This document shows positions 1 to 6,299 of a stretch of DNA of 15,036 nucleotides, one piece after another. Position numbers and translations under genes: made by a program. Origin of the DNA: Planctomycetota bacterium (lineage in GTDB: Bacteria; Planctomycetota; Phycisphaerae; Phycisphaerales; SM1A02); NCBI GenBank assembly GCA_003671065.1, contig QWPU01000036.1, positions 1-15,036 of the forward strand. Direction: 5' to 3'. Position 1 is the stretch's first letter; the number at the start of each line of letters is the position of its first letter. The notes below the pieces were generated by a model, which saw only the letters and a program-made list of their open reading frames with translations, was not told the origin of the DNA and made no database searches.

Positions 1-49
1 GAAGTGACATTCTCAGCACGATGGTGTGTGGCAGAAATTGGTCAGGGTT

Positions 50-77
50 CGACGGTTGGTGCTCGACGGTTGGTGCT
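50..77. repeat. Perfect 14-bp tandem duplication
   Basis: The unit CGACGGTTGGTGCT occurs at 50-63 and again, without a gap, at 64-77. The second copy can form a hairpin with what follows: TTGGTGC at 70-76 is complementary to GCACCAA at 85-91 with an 8-nt loop. The first copy (56-62) offers the same arm, so two alternative pairings exist. The function is unknown. Confidence 0.85.
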
Positions 78-91
78 TAACGGTGCACCAA

Positions 92-113
92 GAGTCGAGT
101 ACGAGTCGAGTAC
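92..113. repeat. Perfect 11-bp tandem duplication
   Basis: The unit GAGTCGAGTAC occurs at 92-102 and 103-113. It lies 14 bp after the previous tandem pair. Neither unit length is a multiple of three, which speaks against a reading frame across the region. Confidence 0.85.
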
Positions 114-247
114 GAAGTTGAGGCTTCTGGGGCTCAATTCAACTGACCGACCAAGACATATGGGGTTCACCAGAAGTCTGGCAAGTTTTCGGCAGAACAA
201 GCAAGACGGGATCGTTTCACGCGGCGGGTTGATTGGGTGATGCGTTG

Positions 248-273
248 GATCGGCAAAACAGATTAGATCGGCA
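248..273. repeat. 8-bp direct repeat before the terminator
   Basis: GATCGGCA is present at 248-255 and 266-273 with starts 18 bp apart, just upstream of the terminator stem. It is short and may be chance. Confidence 0.4.
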
Positions 274-275
274 CT

Positions 276-318
276 AGCCGCTGCGTTGGGTAACCCCAAC
301 CGCGGCGGCTTTGTTTTT
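276..318 (+). terminator. Rho-independent terminator, plus-strand orientation
   Basis: The lower stem pairs AGCCGC (276-281) with GCGGCT (305-310). It continues through a T-G wobble and three more pairs (283-285 with 301-303). After a one-base bulge (C300), TTGGG (286-290) pairs with CCCAA (295-299) around a 4-nt loop. TTGTTTTT follows at 311-318. The T tract lies only on the plus-strand side, so this hairpin would end a plus-strand transcript entering from the left, not the minus-strand operon. On the minus strand the hairpin is followed by no T tract. Confidence 0.75.
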
Positions 319-326
319 GGGAAGCG

Positions 327-361
327 GCAACTAGTCGTCGGGCTGGCTTACGCAACTAGTC
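327..361. repeat. 10-bp direct repeat containing ACTAGT
   Basis: GCAACTAGTC occurs at 327-336 and 352-361, 25 bp apart, immediately beyond the stop codon of the last operon gene (376-378). Each copy contains the palindrome ACTAGT. It may be a protein-binding pair on one side of the helix or an operon-end element; no function is shown by the sequence. Confidence 0.6.
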
Positions 362-375
362 CCGATGCGCGTCGC

Positions 376-969
376 CTACCGGCGCGAGCCCAGCCATAGC
401 GTCGCGTACATCACAATCCAGATCGCATCGAGGAAGTGCCAGTACATCGCGCAGTATGTGATGCCGCGGTAATCCTCAGGCCCGTAGGCGCGGTGGCTTG
501 CTCTCCACGAACAGATCGTGAGCGGAACGAGTCCGCCGATGACATGCGCGGCGTGGAGACCCGTCAAGACATAAAATGTCCACGCGTACAAGTTGTCCGT
601 GATCGTTTGGTTCTGCATCCACAGTTCACGCCATGCGAAGACTTGGCTGCCCAGGAAAGCAACCGCCAGCGCGGTGGTCGCCACCATCAATCCGCCTTGG
701 CTTGTGGAGCCTGTGCGCGCGGCCTTCAGCGCCTTCTGCATAGTGACGCTCGACAGCAGCAGAACCACCGTGCTCACCAGCAACAACGGTGGCGGTGGCG
801 GCGCGTTGGCAGGAATGAACGCCGCGCCGTTGTTGAGGCGCACCACGATGTAGCCGAGGATCGTCGACGCAAATGTCATCAACAACACAACGAGAAACAA
901 CCACATACCAAGACGGCCCGCGTGGAAGCGGGCCGCTGGATCGTTGAATGGTGTGACTCGCTCGGTCAT
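376..969 (-). CDS. Second cytochrome c oxidase subunit III-like protein
   Basis: A 197-residue membrane protein of the heme-copper oxidase subunit III family in the short five-helix form (no first two helices). Predicted helices lie at about 21-43, 61-82, 93-114, 128-152 and 168-193. The family pattern is clear in GMWLFL (21-26), TGLHAAHVIGG (136-146) and YWHFLDAIW (176-184). A proline run (57-61) precedes helix 2. It is a paralogue of the 311-residue CoxC upstream but has Leu29 where CoxC has Glu51 and FAW where CoxC has FEY, so two conserved acidic residues are lost. The ATG at 969 starts 19 nt after the subunit IV stop; the ribosome site is weak. It is the last gene of the operon and is probably an accessory or alternative subunit III. 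Confidence 0.88.
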   Translation of the reverse strand: MTERVTPFNDPAARFHAGRLGMWLFLVVLLMTFASTILGYIVVRLNNGAAFIPANAPPPPPLLLVSTVVLLLSSVTMQKALKAARTGSTSQGGLMVATTALAVAFLGSQVFAWRELWMQNQTITDNLYAWTFYVLTGLHAAHVIGGLVPLTICSWRASHRAYGPEDYRGITYCAMYWHFLDAIWIVMYATLWLGSRR

Positions 970-988
970 GGTGCCGGATCTCTCTGCA

Positions 989-1417
989 CTAGCGCTTCAA
1001 AGTGATCGGCGCGCCTGGCGCAGTCGTGTCGAGCTGCATTTGTACGGCTGAAGGGTTGCCTGGAATGAACGTGTGCTGGTACTGCCCGACATCCATCATG
1101 CAGAAGCACATCATGAGAATCACGAAGAGCATCGAGCCGACGAGCACGAGCAGATTGAATGGACGATCCCAACGAAGGTGCATGAAGAAGAGCGACACAA
1201 GCGTGGCCTTGACCACTGCAATACCAATCGCGATGTAAATGTTCGCCTCGCCAAGATCCACATAGCGCACCGCCACAGTGATGATCGTGAGCAGCAACAG
1301 CGTTGTGCCTGTGGCAAGGAGCGTTGGGTAGGAAACAAGGTGACCGACCAACGGTTGCACTTCGCCGCTCTGTGAGCTGGAGCCGTGTGAGCCGTGTGTG
1401 TGTGTTGCGCTAGACAT
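989..1417 (-). CDS. ctaF: caa3-type cytochrome c oxidase subunit IV
   Basis: A 142-residue protein of the bacterial oxidase subunit IV (COX4_pro) family. It has three membrane helices at about 31-50, 59-78 and 89-110, and the typical stretch around LFFMHLRWDRPF (77-88). It stabilises subunits I and III in the membrane and carries no redox centre. The frame stays open upstream to 1489, but I choose the ATG at 1417 because AGGA sits seven bases before it and the family N-terminus is short. The N-terminus contains THTHGSHGSS, one of several His-rich ends in this cluster. The tail after the third helix is hydrophilic and about 30 residues long. The symbol follows common usage for caa3 subunit IV. 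Confidence 0.88.
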   Translation of the reverse strand: MSSATHTHGSHGSSSQSGEVQPLVGHLVSYPTLLATGTTLLLLTIITVAVRYVDLGEANIYIAIGIAVVKATLVSLFFMHLRWDRPFNLLVLVGSMLFVILMMCFCMMDVGQYQHTFIPGNPSAVQMQLDTTAPGAPITLKR

Positions 1418-1461
1418 GAGGAGTTCCTGAAGAACGAAATCCGACCGAGATGCACTTCGTA

Positions 1462-1483
1462 CTTCGCACGCGATCGTGCGAAG
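1462..1483 (-). other. Intercistronic stem-loop between coxC and subunit IV
   Basis: A perfect 9-bp inverted repeat: CTTCGCACG at 1462-1470 and CGTGCGAAG at 1475-1483, with a 4-nt loop. It lies between the coxC stop (1490) and the next start (1417). No T tract follows on the minus strand, so it is more likely an mRNA processing or stability element than a terminator. Confidence 0.65.
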
Positions 1484-1489
1484 CCACAC

Positions 1490-2425
1490 TTAGTGAATGA
1501 GATAGAACAGCGGGAAGAGGAAGATCCACACCAAGTCGACGATGTGCCAATACAAGCCTACGAGATCAACAGGCGTGTAGAACTCGCTGGTGAACCGACC
1601 GCGGATACTTGCAATGAGCAGCCACGTGAGCAGGCCCACACCGATCACCACATGGATGCCGTGCAAGCCCGTCATGATGTAATAGATCGCGAAGAAACGG
1701 TGCGTGTTCGGGGGAAGCTTCGGATCAAGCAAGTGCGCGGTGTCGACATGGCCTGCTTCGTGCGTCGAGGCGGCCGCTTCAAGTTCCGCTGGACTGGCAA
1801 CACCATTAGGACCCGCTTTCGGAGCCCGAATCGACGACTTGTCCGCTGGAGGCAACGCGACCAACGCAACCTTCGACGCGCCTTCAGACGGATTCGCTGA
1901 CACGAGTTCCAGCACCGGATTGGTCATGTGTGCGACCTCCACCGCTACCTTCGCTTCTTCAGAGGCAGGAACATAAAAGCCAGGACCCCACTTGAGATTC
2001 GCGTGGAGTTTGTGCTCGTACTCGAAGTACTTGATGACAAGGAAGCCGAGCGCGCCGGCCAGCGTGAGGGCCATGCAGGTGATAAGCAAGCCGCGCTTGT
2101 TCGTCTGCGCCGCACGCACACCGATCGCCATCGTGAGGCTTGAGAGAATCAGCACGCAGGTGTTGATGCCACCCATGATCGTGTCGAGGTACTGGCTCGC
2201 GTAAGAGAACACCTCGGGGTCCTTGAAGCGCATGATCGCGTACATGACAAACAGCGCGCCGAAGAACAACACTTCGGTTGCGAGGAAAAGCCACATGCCG
2301 AGCTTGCACGAATCAAACTGCTGATAAGGCGTTTCGAAGTGGTGCGCGAGGAACGGATACTTCGCGTGCTCGCCATGAGCATCGTGAGCGTGAGCGTCGT
2401 CAGTGTGGTTTGTGATATCCGACAC
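1490..2425 (-). CDS. coxC: Cytochrome c oxidase subunit III with large insert
   Basis: A 311-residue subunit III (COX3 family). It has five membrane helices at about 43-66, 84-105, 112-133, 243-272 and 286-309. Glu51 in helix 1 matches the conserved COX3 glutamate, FEY lies at 134-136, and TGLHGIHVVIG at 252-262 is the family signature. Between helices 3 and 4 there is an extra hydrophilic segment (about 145-238, rich in Ala, Pro, Glu and Lys) where most members have a short loop; by COX3 topology this faces the periplasm. The N-terminus is His/Asp rich (7-20). The start is GTG at 2425, three bases after the coxA stop, with AAGGGA about ten bases upstream; no in-frame ATG precedes the first helix. 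Subunit III supports proton uptake and stability of subunit I. Confidence 0.95.
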   Translation of the reverse strand: MSDITNHTDDAHAHDAHGEHAKYPFLAHHFETPYQQFDSCKLGMWLFLATEVLFFGALFVMYAIMRFKDPEVFSYASQYLDTIMGGINTCVLILSSLTMAIGVRAAQTNKRGLLITCMALTLAGALGFLVIKYFEYEHKLHANLKWGPGFYVPASEEAKVAVEVAHMTNPVLELVSANPSEGASKVALVALPPADKSSIRAPKAGPNGVASPAELEAAASTHEAGHVDTAHLLDPKLPPNTHRFFAIYYIMTGLHGIHVVIGVGLLTWLLIASIRGRFTSEFYTPVDLVGLYWHIVDLVWIFLFPLFYLIH

Positions 2426-2428
2426 GGT

Positions 2429-4123
2429 TCAGTGTCCCTTTCCATTGCTTGCGGCCGCGATGTGCGCTTCAGTGTCGATCACGTAGCCCTCTTGCTCTTC
2501 GTCCCAACGCACAGCGCTGAAGTCGTAGCAATCGCCCACGCGCGGAGTTACCGCGAAATTGTCGTGCGGTGGTGGCGATGAGCATTGCCACTCAAGGCTC
2601 GCGCCGCCCCATGGATTCGCTGGCGCTTTCTTGCCTGCAAACAGCGAGTGAATCAGATAGATCGCAGTGATGATGAATCCGATCGCCATGATGTAACTGC
2701 CACCCGTTGAGATGTGGTGATACATCTTGAACTCAGGCTGATACATGTAGTAACGGCGCGGCATGCCTTGCGAGCCCAACATGAACTGCGTGAAGAAGCA
2801 GACATTGAAGCCAACGAACACAAGCCCACACGCGATCTTGCCCCAGAAGTCAGAGAACATTCGACCCGTCATCTTTGGCCACCAGTGGTGGAGGCCGCCA
2901 ATCATGGCAATGAGCGCAGAGCCCATCATCACATAGTGGAAGTGCGCGACAACGTAGTAGGTGTCATGCAAGTGAATGTCGGTCGAGAGCACTGCGAGCG
3001 GAATGCCCGTCAGACCACCGATGGTGAACAAGAAGATGAACGCGAGGCCGTAGAGCATCGGCGTGTTGAACGCGATCGATCCCTTGTAGAGCGTTGCGAG
3101 CCAGTTGAACACCTTCACGGCCGACGGAATCGCCACCGAGAAGGTGATCGCCGAGAACAGCACATTCATCATCGGCGACTGACCGCTGGTGAACATGTGG
3201 TGACCCCACACGAGGAAGCTGAAGATCGCGATGGCGATCGAGCTGAACGCGATGAAGCGGAACCCGAAGATGTGGCGATGTGAATGCACCGCGATGATCT
3301 CGCTGATGATGCCCATGCCTGGCAACACCATGATGTACACCGCAGGGTGCGAGTAGAACCAGAAGAAGTGTTGGAAGAGCACAGGATCGCCGCCCATCGA
3401 CGGATCGAAGATGCCGATGTTGAACGCGCGTTCAATCACGAGAAGCGCCACGGTGATACCGAGCACTGGCGTCGCGAGCACCTGAATCACGGCCGTCGCA
3501 TAGACCGCCCACAAGAAGAGCGGCATGCGAAACCATGTCATGCCTGGTGGGCGCAACTTGTGAATGGTCACAATGAAGTTGAGGCCCGTGAAGATCGACG
3601 AGAAGCCGAGGATGAACACGCCGATGAGCACTGGAATCACGCCGCCCGCGGCAAATTGCGTGCTGTACGGCGTGTAGAAAGTCCAACCAGTATCGAAACC
3701 GCCGACAAGGAGCGACCACACTGCGCAGATCGCGCCGAGCACCCACAGATAGAAACTGAAGAGGTTGAGACGCGGGAACGCAACGTCCTTCGCTCCCAGC
3801 ATGATCGGCAGAATGAAGTTACCGAGCGCCGCAGGGACGCTTGGGATGATCACGAGAAACACCATGACCGCGCCGTGAAGCGTGAACGCCTTGTTGTAGT
3901 CGTCGGCGCTCATCCACTCGACTGCGCCAGGAAACAGCAACTTCGTCCGCACGAGCAGCGCCATGACGCCGCCGACGAAGAACGAAGTGAGCACCGCGGT
4001 CATGTACATGACACCGATGCGCTTGTGGTCAAGAGTGAGCAACCAAGACAGCAGGCCTCGCGTGTGCGTGAGGTAGTTGTCGGGGGCTGAGGTTGGGATC
4101 TGTCGTGAGTCGAGGGTCGTCAT
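2429..4123 (-). CDS. coxA: Cytochrome c oxidase subunit I, A2-type (caa3)
   Basis: A 564-residue catalytic subunit with about 12 membrane helices; it reduces O2 to water and pumps protons. Visible ligands are His83 and His396 (heme a), His394 (heme a3), and His259, His308 and His309 (CuB). Tyr263 is four residues after His259, the position cross-linked to it in this family. Lys337 marks the K-channel; Asp113 and Asn120 match the D-channel entrance. The motif at 257-263 is YSHPAVY: the glutamate of A1 enzymes (HPEVY) is absent and YS precedes HP, which defines the A2 subfamily known from Thermus and Rhodothermus caa3 oxidases. The hydrophilic C-terminus (about 500-564) contains SPPPHDNF. The ATG at 4123 lies 56 nt after coxB; the ribosome site is weak. 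The length is normal for the family. Confidence 0.98.
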   Translation of the reverse strand: MTTLDSRQIPTSAPDNYLTHTRGLLSWLLTLDHKRIGVMYMTAVLTSFFVGGVMALLVRTKLLFPGAVEWMSADDYNKAFTLHGAVMVFLVIIPSVPAALGNFILPIMLGAKDVAFPRLNLFSFYLWVLGAICAVWSLLVGGFDTGWTFYTPYSTQFAAGGVIPVLIGVFILGFSSIFTGLNFIVTIHKLRPPGMTWFRMPLFLWAVYATAVIQVLATPVLGITVALLVIERAFNIGIFDPSMGGDPVLFQHFFWFYSHPAVYIMVLPGMGIISEIIAVHSHRHIFGFRFIAFSSIAIAIFSFLVWGHHMFTSGQSPMMNVLFSAITFSVAIPSAVKVFNWLATLYKGSIAFNTPMLYGLAFIFLFTIGGLTGIPLAVLSTDIHLHDTYYVVAHFHYVMMGSALIAMIGGLHHWWPKMTGRMFSDFWGKIACGLVFVGFNVCFFTQFMLGSQGMPRRYYMYQPEFKMYHHISTGGSYIMAIGFIITAIYLIHSLFAGKKAPANPWGGASLEWQCSSPPPHDNFAVTPRVGDCYDFSAVRWDEEQEGYVIDTEAHIAAASNGKGH

Positions 4124-4179
4124 TGCGTCGCTCGTGAAAATGCTGTCGGTGATTCGTGCGTCTTAGTGAGAGCGCGTAG

Positions 4180-5352
4180 TTACTTGGCAGGTGTTGCAGT
4201 GGCAGGTGTTGCTGTGGCAGGAAGCTCGCCGATGAACTTGCCCTTGGCGTCAAAATCTTTGAGATTCTTCATCATGCCGATGAGCGCATCAATCGCGCGA
4301 TCATTGAGTTGACCCTTGAATGTCGGCATGACATTGCCATAGGTGTCCACGACATGCGCTCCAGGATTGAGTATCGATTCGCGAAGGTAGCCTTCAGGCG
4401 CTTCGTACTGCTTGCCTGGACCGATGAAGTCGCTCAGTGGCTTGCCGTTGTCGACCTTGTGCGTGGTTTGGGGGTTGGAAGTTCTTTCCCAAATGTTGCC
4501 GCTACCGTCGTAGTTGCCCCACGATGGTCCCGTGCCAACCGAACCGTCAAGCGTGTGGCAACTTGCGCAACGCTTGAAGAGAATCGGTCCAGCCTTGTAG
4601 TAGAGCTCCTCAGCGGGAATCACATCAAGCCATTGCGCTCGCTTCGTGAGCCACGCATCAAAGTCAGTTTGATTGAGCACATACACCCGGCGATTCATGT
4701 TCGAGTGATCTTTGCCGCAAAACTCCGTGCAGAAGAGCCAGTGGCCATCCTCTTCCTTCTCCATGCCCGTCGGGTTGTCTGCTTGGAACCACAGCGTGCT
4801 AAAGCGACCAGGCACGACATCGTTCTTCACGCGGAAGTCGCGAATGAAGAGCGAGTGCAACACATCGTCGCTGCGCATGACCAGTTTCACTGGCCGCCCT
4901 GCAGGAATATACAAGTCTTGGCTATCCGCTCCGTTTGGATACTTGAATGTCCAGTTCCAACGCGACGCGGTGACATCAATCTGATAGCAGTTGGCTGGCG
5001 GAGTCTTGGCAATCATGAACCCCTTGAAGCCCACGAAGAAGATGAAGACCACGATGATCGTTGGAAGAATTGTCCAGCCGAGTTCGAGCGCAGTGTGATG
5101 GCTCGGTCCACGCGCATAGACCTCGCGACCCTTCTGTCGATACTTCCACATGAAGTAAAACATGATGCCGACGACCAGCACGAAGAAGAAGTAGTTGATG
5201 TAGTTGAGGAACTCGAACACCCAATCGAGATCAGCCGCCACCGTCGAGGCGCCCTTAGGGAGCCAGAAGGTCTTCGGCGAAACAGGAATGCCCTGCGTCA
5301 CTAATGGATCGGTGCTTGCTTGCATGAGGAGGTTTGGAATCTGGTTCAGCAC
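4180..5352 (-). CDS. coxB: Cytochrome c oxidase subunit II with fused cytochrome c
   Basis: About 390 residues. Two N-terminal membrane helices (about 50-68 and 93-111) are followed by a periplasmic cupredoxin domain and a C-terminal monoheme cytochrome c domain, the caa3 layout. Numbered from the GTG at 5352, the CuA ligands are His166, Cys208, Glu210, Cys212, His216 and Met219; heme c binds at CASCH (262-266) with Met342 (NVMPTF) as likely distal ligand. It takes electrons from ACIII or a cytochrome c and passes them to CoxA. I see no signal peptide. Three starts are possible: TTG 5358, GTG 5352 or ATG 5325. AGAGG lies nine bases before GTG but only three before TTG, and ATG has no ribosome site, so I prefer GTG, which overlaps the sco stop. 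The C-terminus is an Ala-Thr-Pro repeat. Confidence 0.96.
   Translation of the reverse strand: MLNQIPNLLMQASTDPLVTQGIPVSPKTFWLPKGASTVAADLDWVFEFLNYINYFFFVLVVGIMFYFMWKYRQKGREVYARGPSHHTALELGWTILPTIIVVFIFFVGFKGFMIAKTPPANCYQIDVTASRWNWTFKYPNGADSQDLYIPAGRPVKLVMRSDDVLHSLFIRDFRVKNDVVPGRFSTLWFQADNPTGMEKEEDGHWLFCTEFCGKDHSNMNRRVYVLNQTDFDAWLTKRAQWLDVIPAEELYYKAGPILFKRCASCHTLDGSVGTGPSWGNYDGSGNIWERTSNPQTTHKVDNGKPLSDFIGPGKQYEAPEGYLRESILNPGAHVVDTYGNVMPTFKGQLNDRAIDALIGMMKNLKDFDAKGKFIGELPATATPATATPAK
4185..4221 (-). repeat. 15-bp tandem repeat at the coxB 3' end
   Basis: Two nearly identical 15-bp units (4185-4199 and 4200-4214, one mismatch) and half of a third encode the Ala-Thr-Pro tail of CoxB. Being in frame, the repeat can expand or shrink without breaking the gene. 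Confidence 0.8.
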
Positions 5353-6284
5353 GGGCAATCGCCTCTAGAGTTCACGTCGGTCTTCGCGTCGGTCTTCGCA
5401 GCGGTCTTCGGAGCGGAGTGCTCCTCTGCGCTCTTCTTCTTCAAATCAGTACGCCACAACACACCGAGCCCAATCGCAAGGAAAAGCACGGTGACTGCTC
5501 CGCCGATAGACATGATCCGTCGCGCCTGCAGCACATAGCCGCGGGCGTCAGGGTCGTAGATGTGGCACCACAGAATGAATCGATCAATCGTCGAACCAAT
5601 GCGACCTTGCGAGGCTTCGAGCAGCCCCATGCGAAGATCCGTTGGTTCAAACTTCGTTCCGTACATGTAGCGACTGATCTTGCCTTCAGGCGTGATCAGA
5701 TACAGCGCCGCGGCATGCGCGTAGTCGCCGTTCTCTTGCACTTTGAATTCGAAACCAACCGCATCAGCGACCGACTTCGACATGAGCGCAGTCCCCGTGA
5801 GGAAGTGCACGCCGAGTCCTGCGCCTGCGCGATCGAATTCAGCGAGATAGCTTTCTTTCTTGGCCTTCGCGAGCATCGCGGTCTCAGTCGGATCAATTGA
5901 GATGCACACGACTTCAAACTCTTTGCCTGGCAACCAATCAATGTCTTTGAGGCCGCGAAACGCGCCGTTGAGCACGAGGTTGCAAAGCATCGGGCACTTG
6001 TTGTAACCCAGTTGCAAGAGCACGGGCTTCTCGCCGCCGAACTTGCCGCCGAGGAAGTAATCGCCCAACCGCACTTGCTCACCAGTATCCGAGGTGAAAC
6101 GCGTATCCAACGGAAGTTGCGCCTCAAGGTGCTCGATGATGTCGACGCCTTTGACTTCCTCAGGCACTCCGAGATTCAACTGCGCGCTCGCGGTCGTTGG
6201 AAACGACAACAGCATGACTGACGCGAACACTGACGCGAAGGCGCAAGTGAAGCGGGTGAAGTTGGAGCGGAGTGAGCCGGGCAT
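5346..6284 (-). CDS. sco: Sco1/SenC-type copper chaperone with C-terminal anchor
   Basis: A 312-residue thioredoxin-fold protein. A signal peptide covers about 1-34 (hydrophobic 14-28, ASA before Gln35). The copper site is C97-PML-C101 with His190 as third ligand, as in Sco proteins that deliver copper to CuA of subunit II; its place directly before coxB supports this. Unlike typical Sco proteins, which use an N-terminal anchor, it has a membrane helix at about 257-277, then LKKKS and a Lys-Thr-Asp-Ala tail ending Cys-Pro-Cys. With a cleaved signal, the tail would be cytoplasmic. The ATG at 6284 follows the upstream gene by 15 nt with no clear ribosome site. The stop (5346-5348) lies within the likely start region of coxB, suggesting translational coupling. 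Confidence 0.92.
   Translation of the reverse strand: MPGSLRSNFTRFTCAFASVFASVMLLSFPTTASAQLNLGVPEEVKGVDIIEHLEAQLPLDTRFTSDTGEQVRLGDYFLGGKFGGEKPVLLQLGYNKCPMLCNLVLNGAFRGLKDIDWLPGKEFEVVCISIDPTETAMLAKAKKESYLAEFDRAGAGLGVHFLTGTALMSKSVADAVGFEFKVQENGDYAHAAALYLITPEGKISRYMYGTKFEPTDLRMGLLEASQGRIGSTIDRFILWCHIYDPDARGYVLQARRIMSIGGAVTVLFLAIGLGVLWRTDLKKKSAEEHSAPKTAAKTDAKTDVNSRGDCPC
5376..5411 (-). repeat. 12-bp tandem repeat at the sco 3' end
   Basis: Two perfect 12-bp units (5376-5387 and 5388-5399) and a degenerate third (5400-5411) encode the Lys-Thr-Asp/Ala-Ala tail of the Sco protein. The repeat is in frame. Confidence 0.8.
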
Positions 6285-6299
6285 GTTGAATGGGATTCG

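Larger units (their letters stand above)
1..375. other. Non-coding left flank downstream of the operon
   Basis: I see no convincing gene here. One plus-strand frame is open from the window edge to a stop at 238-240, but its codons (AGA, AGG, GGG, CGA rich) differ from the neighbouring genes. It also crosses two tandem duplications of 14 and 11 bp, neither a multiple of three, so I do not call it. The stretch holds those two duplications, an 8-bp direct repeat (248-255 and 266-273), a plus-strand terminator (276-318) and a 10-bp direct repeat (327-336 and 352-361). It could be the 3' end of a convergent plus-strand gene or RNA that starts left of the window. Confidence 0.6.

Noticed and set aside
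4..240. Plus-strand open frame of 78 codons running in from the window edge
   Set aside because: Codon choice is unlike the neighbouring genes, no motif is recognisable, and it crosses two tandem duplications whose lengths are not multiples of three.
311..375. Intrinsic terminator for the minus-strand operon
   Set aside because: On the minus strand the region after the last stop has no hairpin followed by a T tract; the strong hairpin at 276-310 has its T tract on the other side.
1418..1489. Upstream extension of the subunit IV gene to 1489
   Set aside because: The extra 24 codons run through the perfect stem-loop spacer right after the coxC stop, while the ATG at 1417 has a good ribosome site and a family-like N-terminus.
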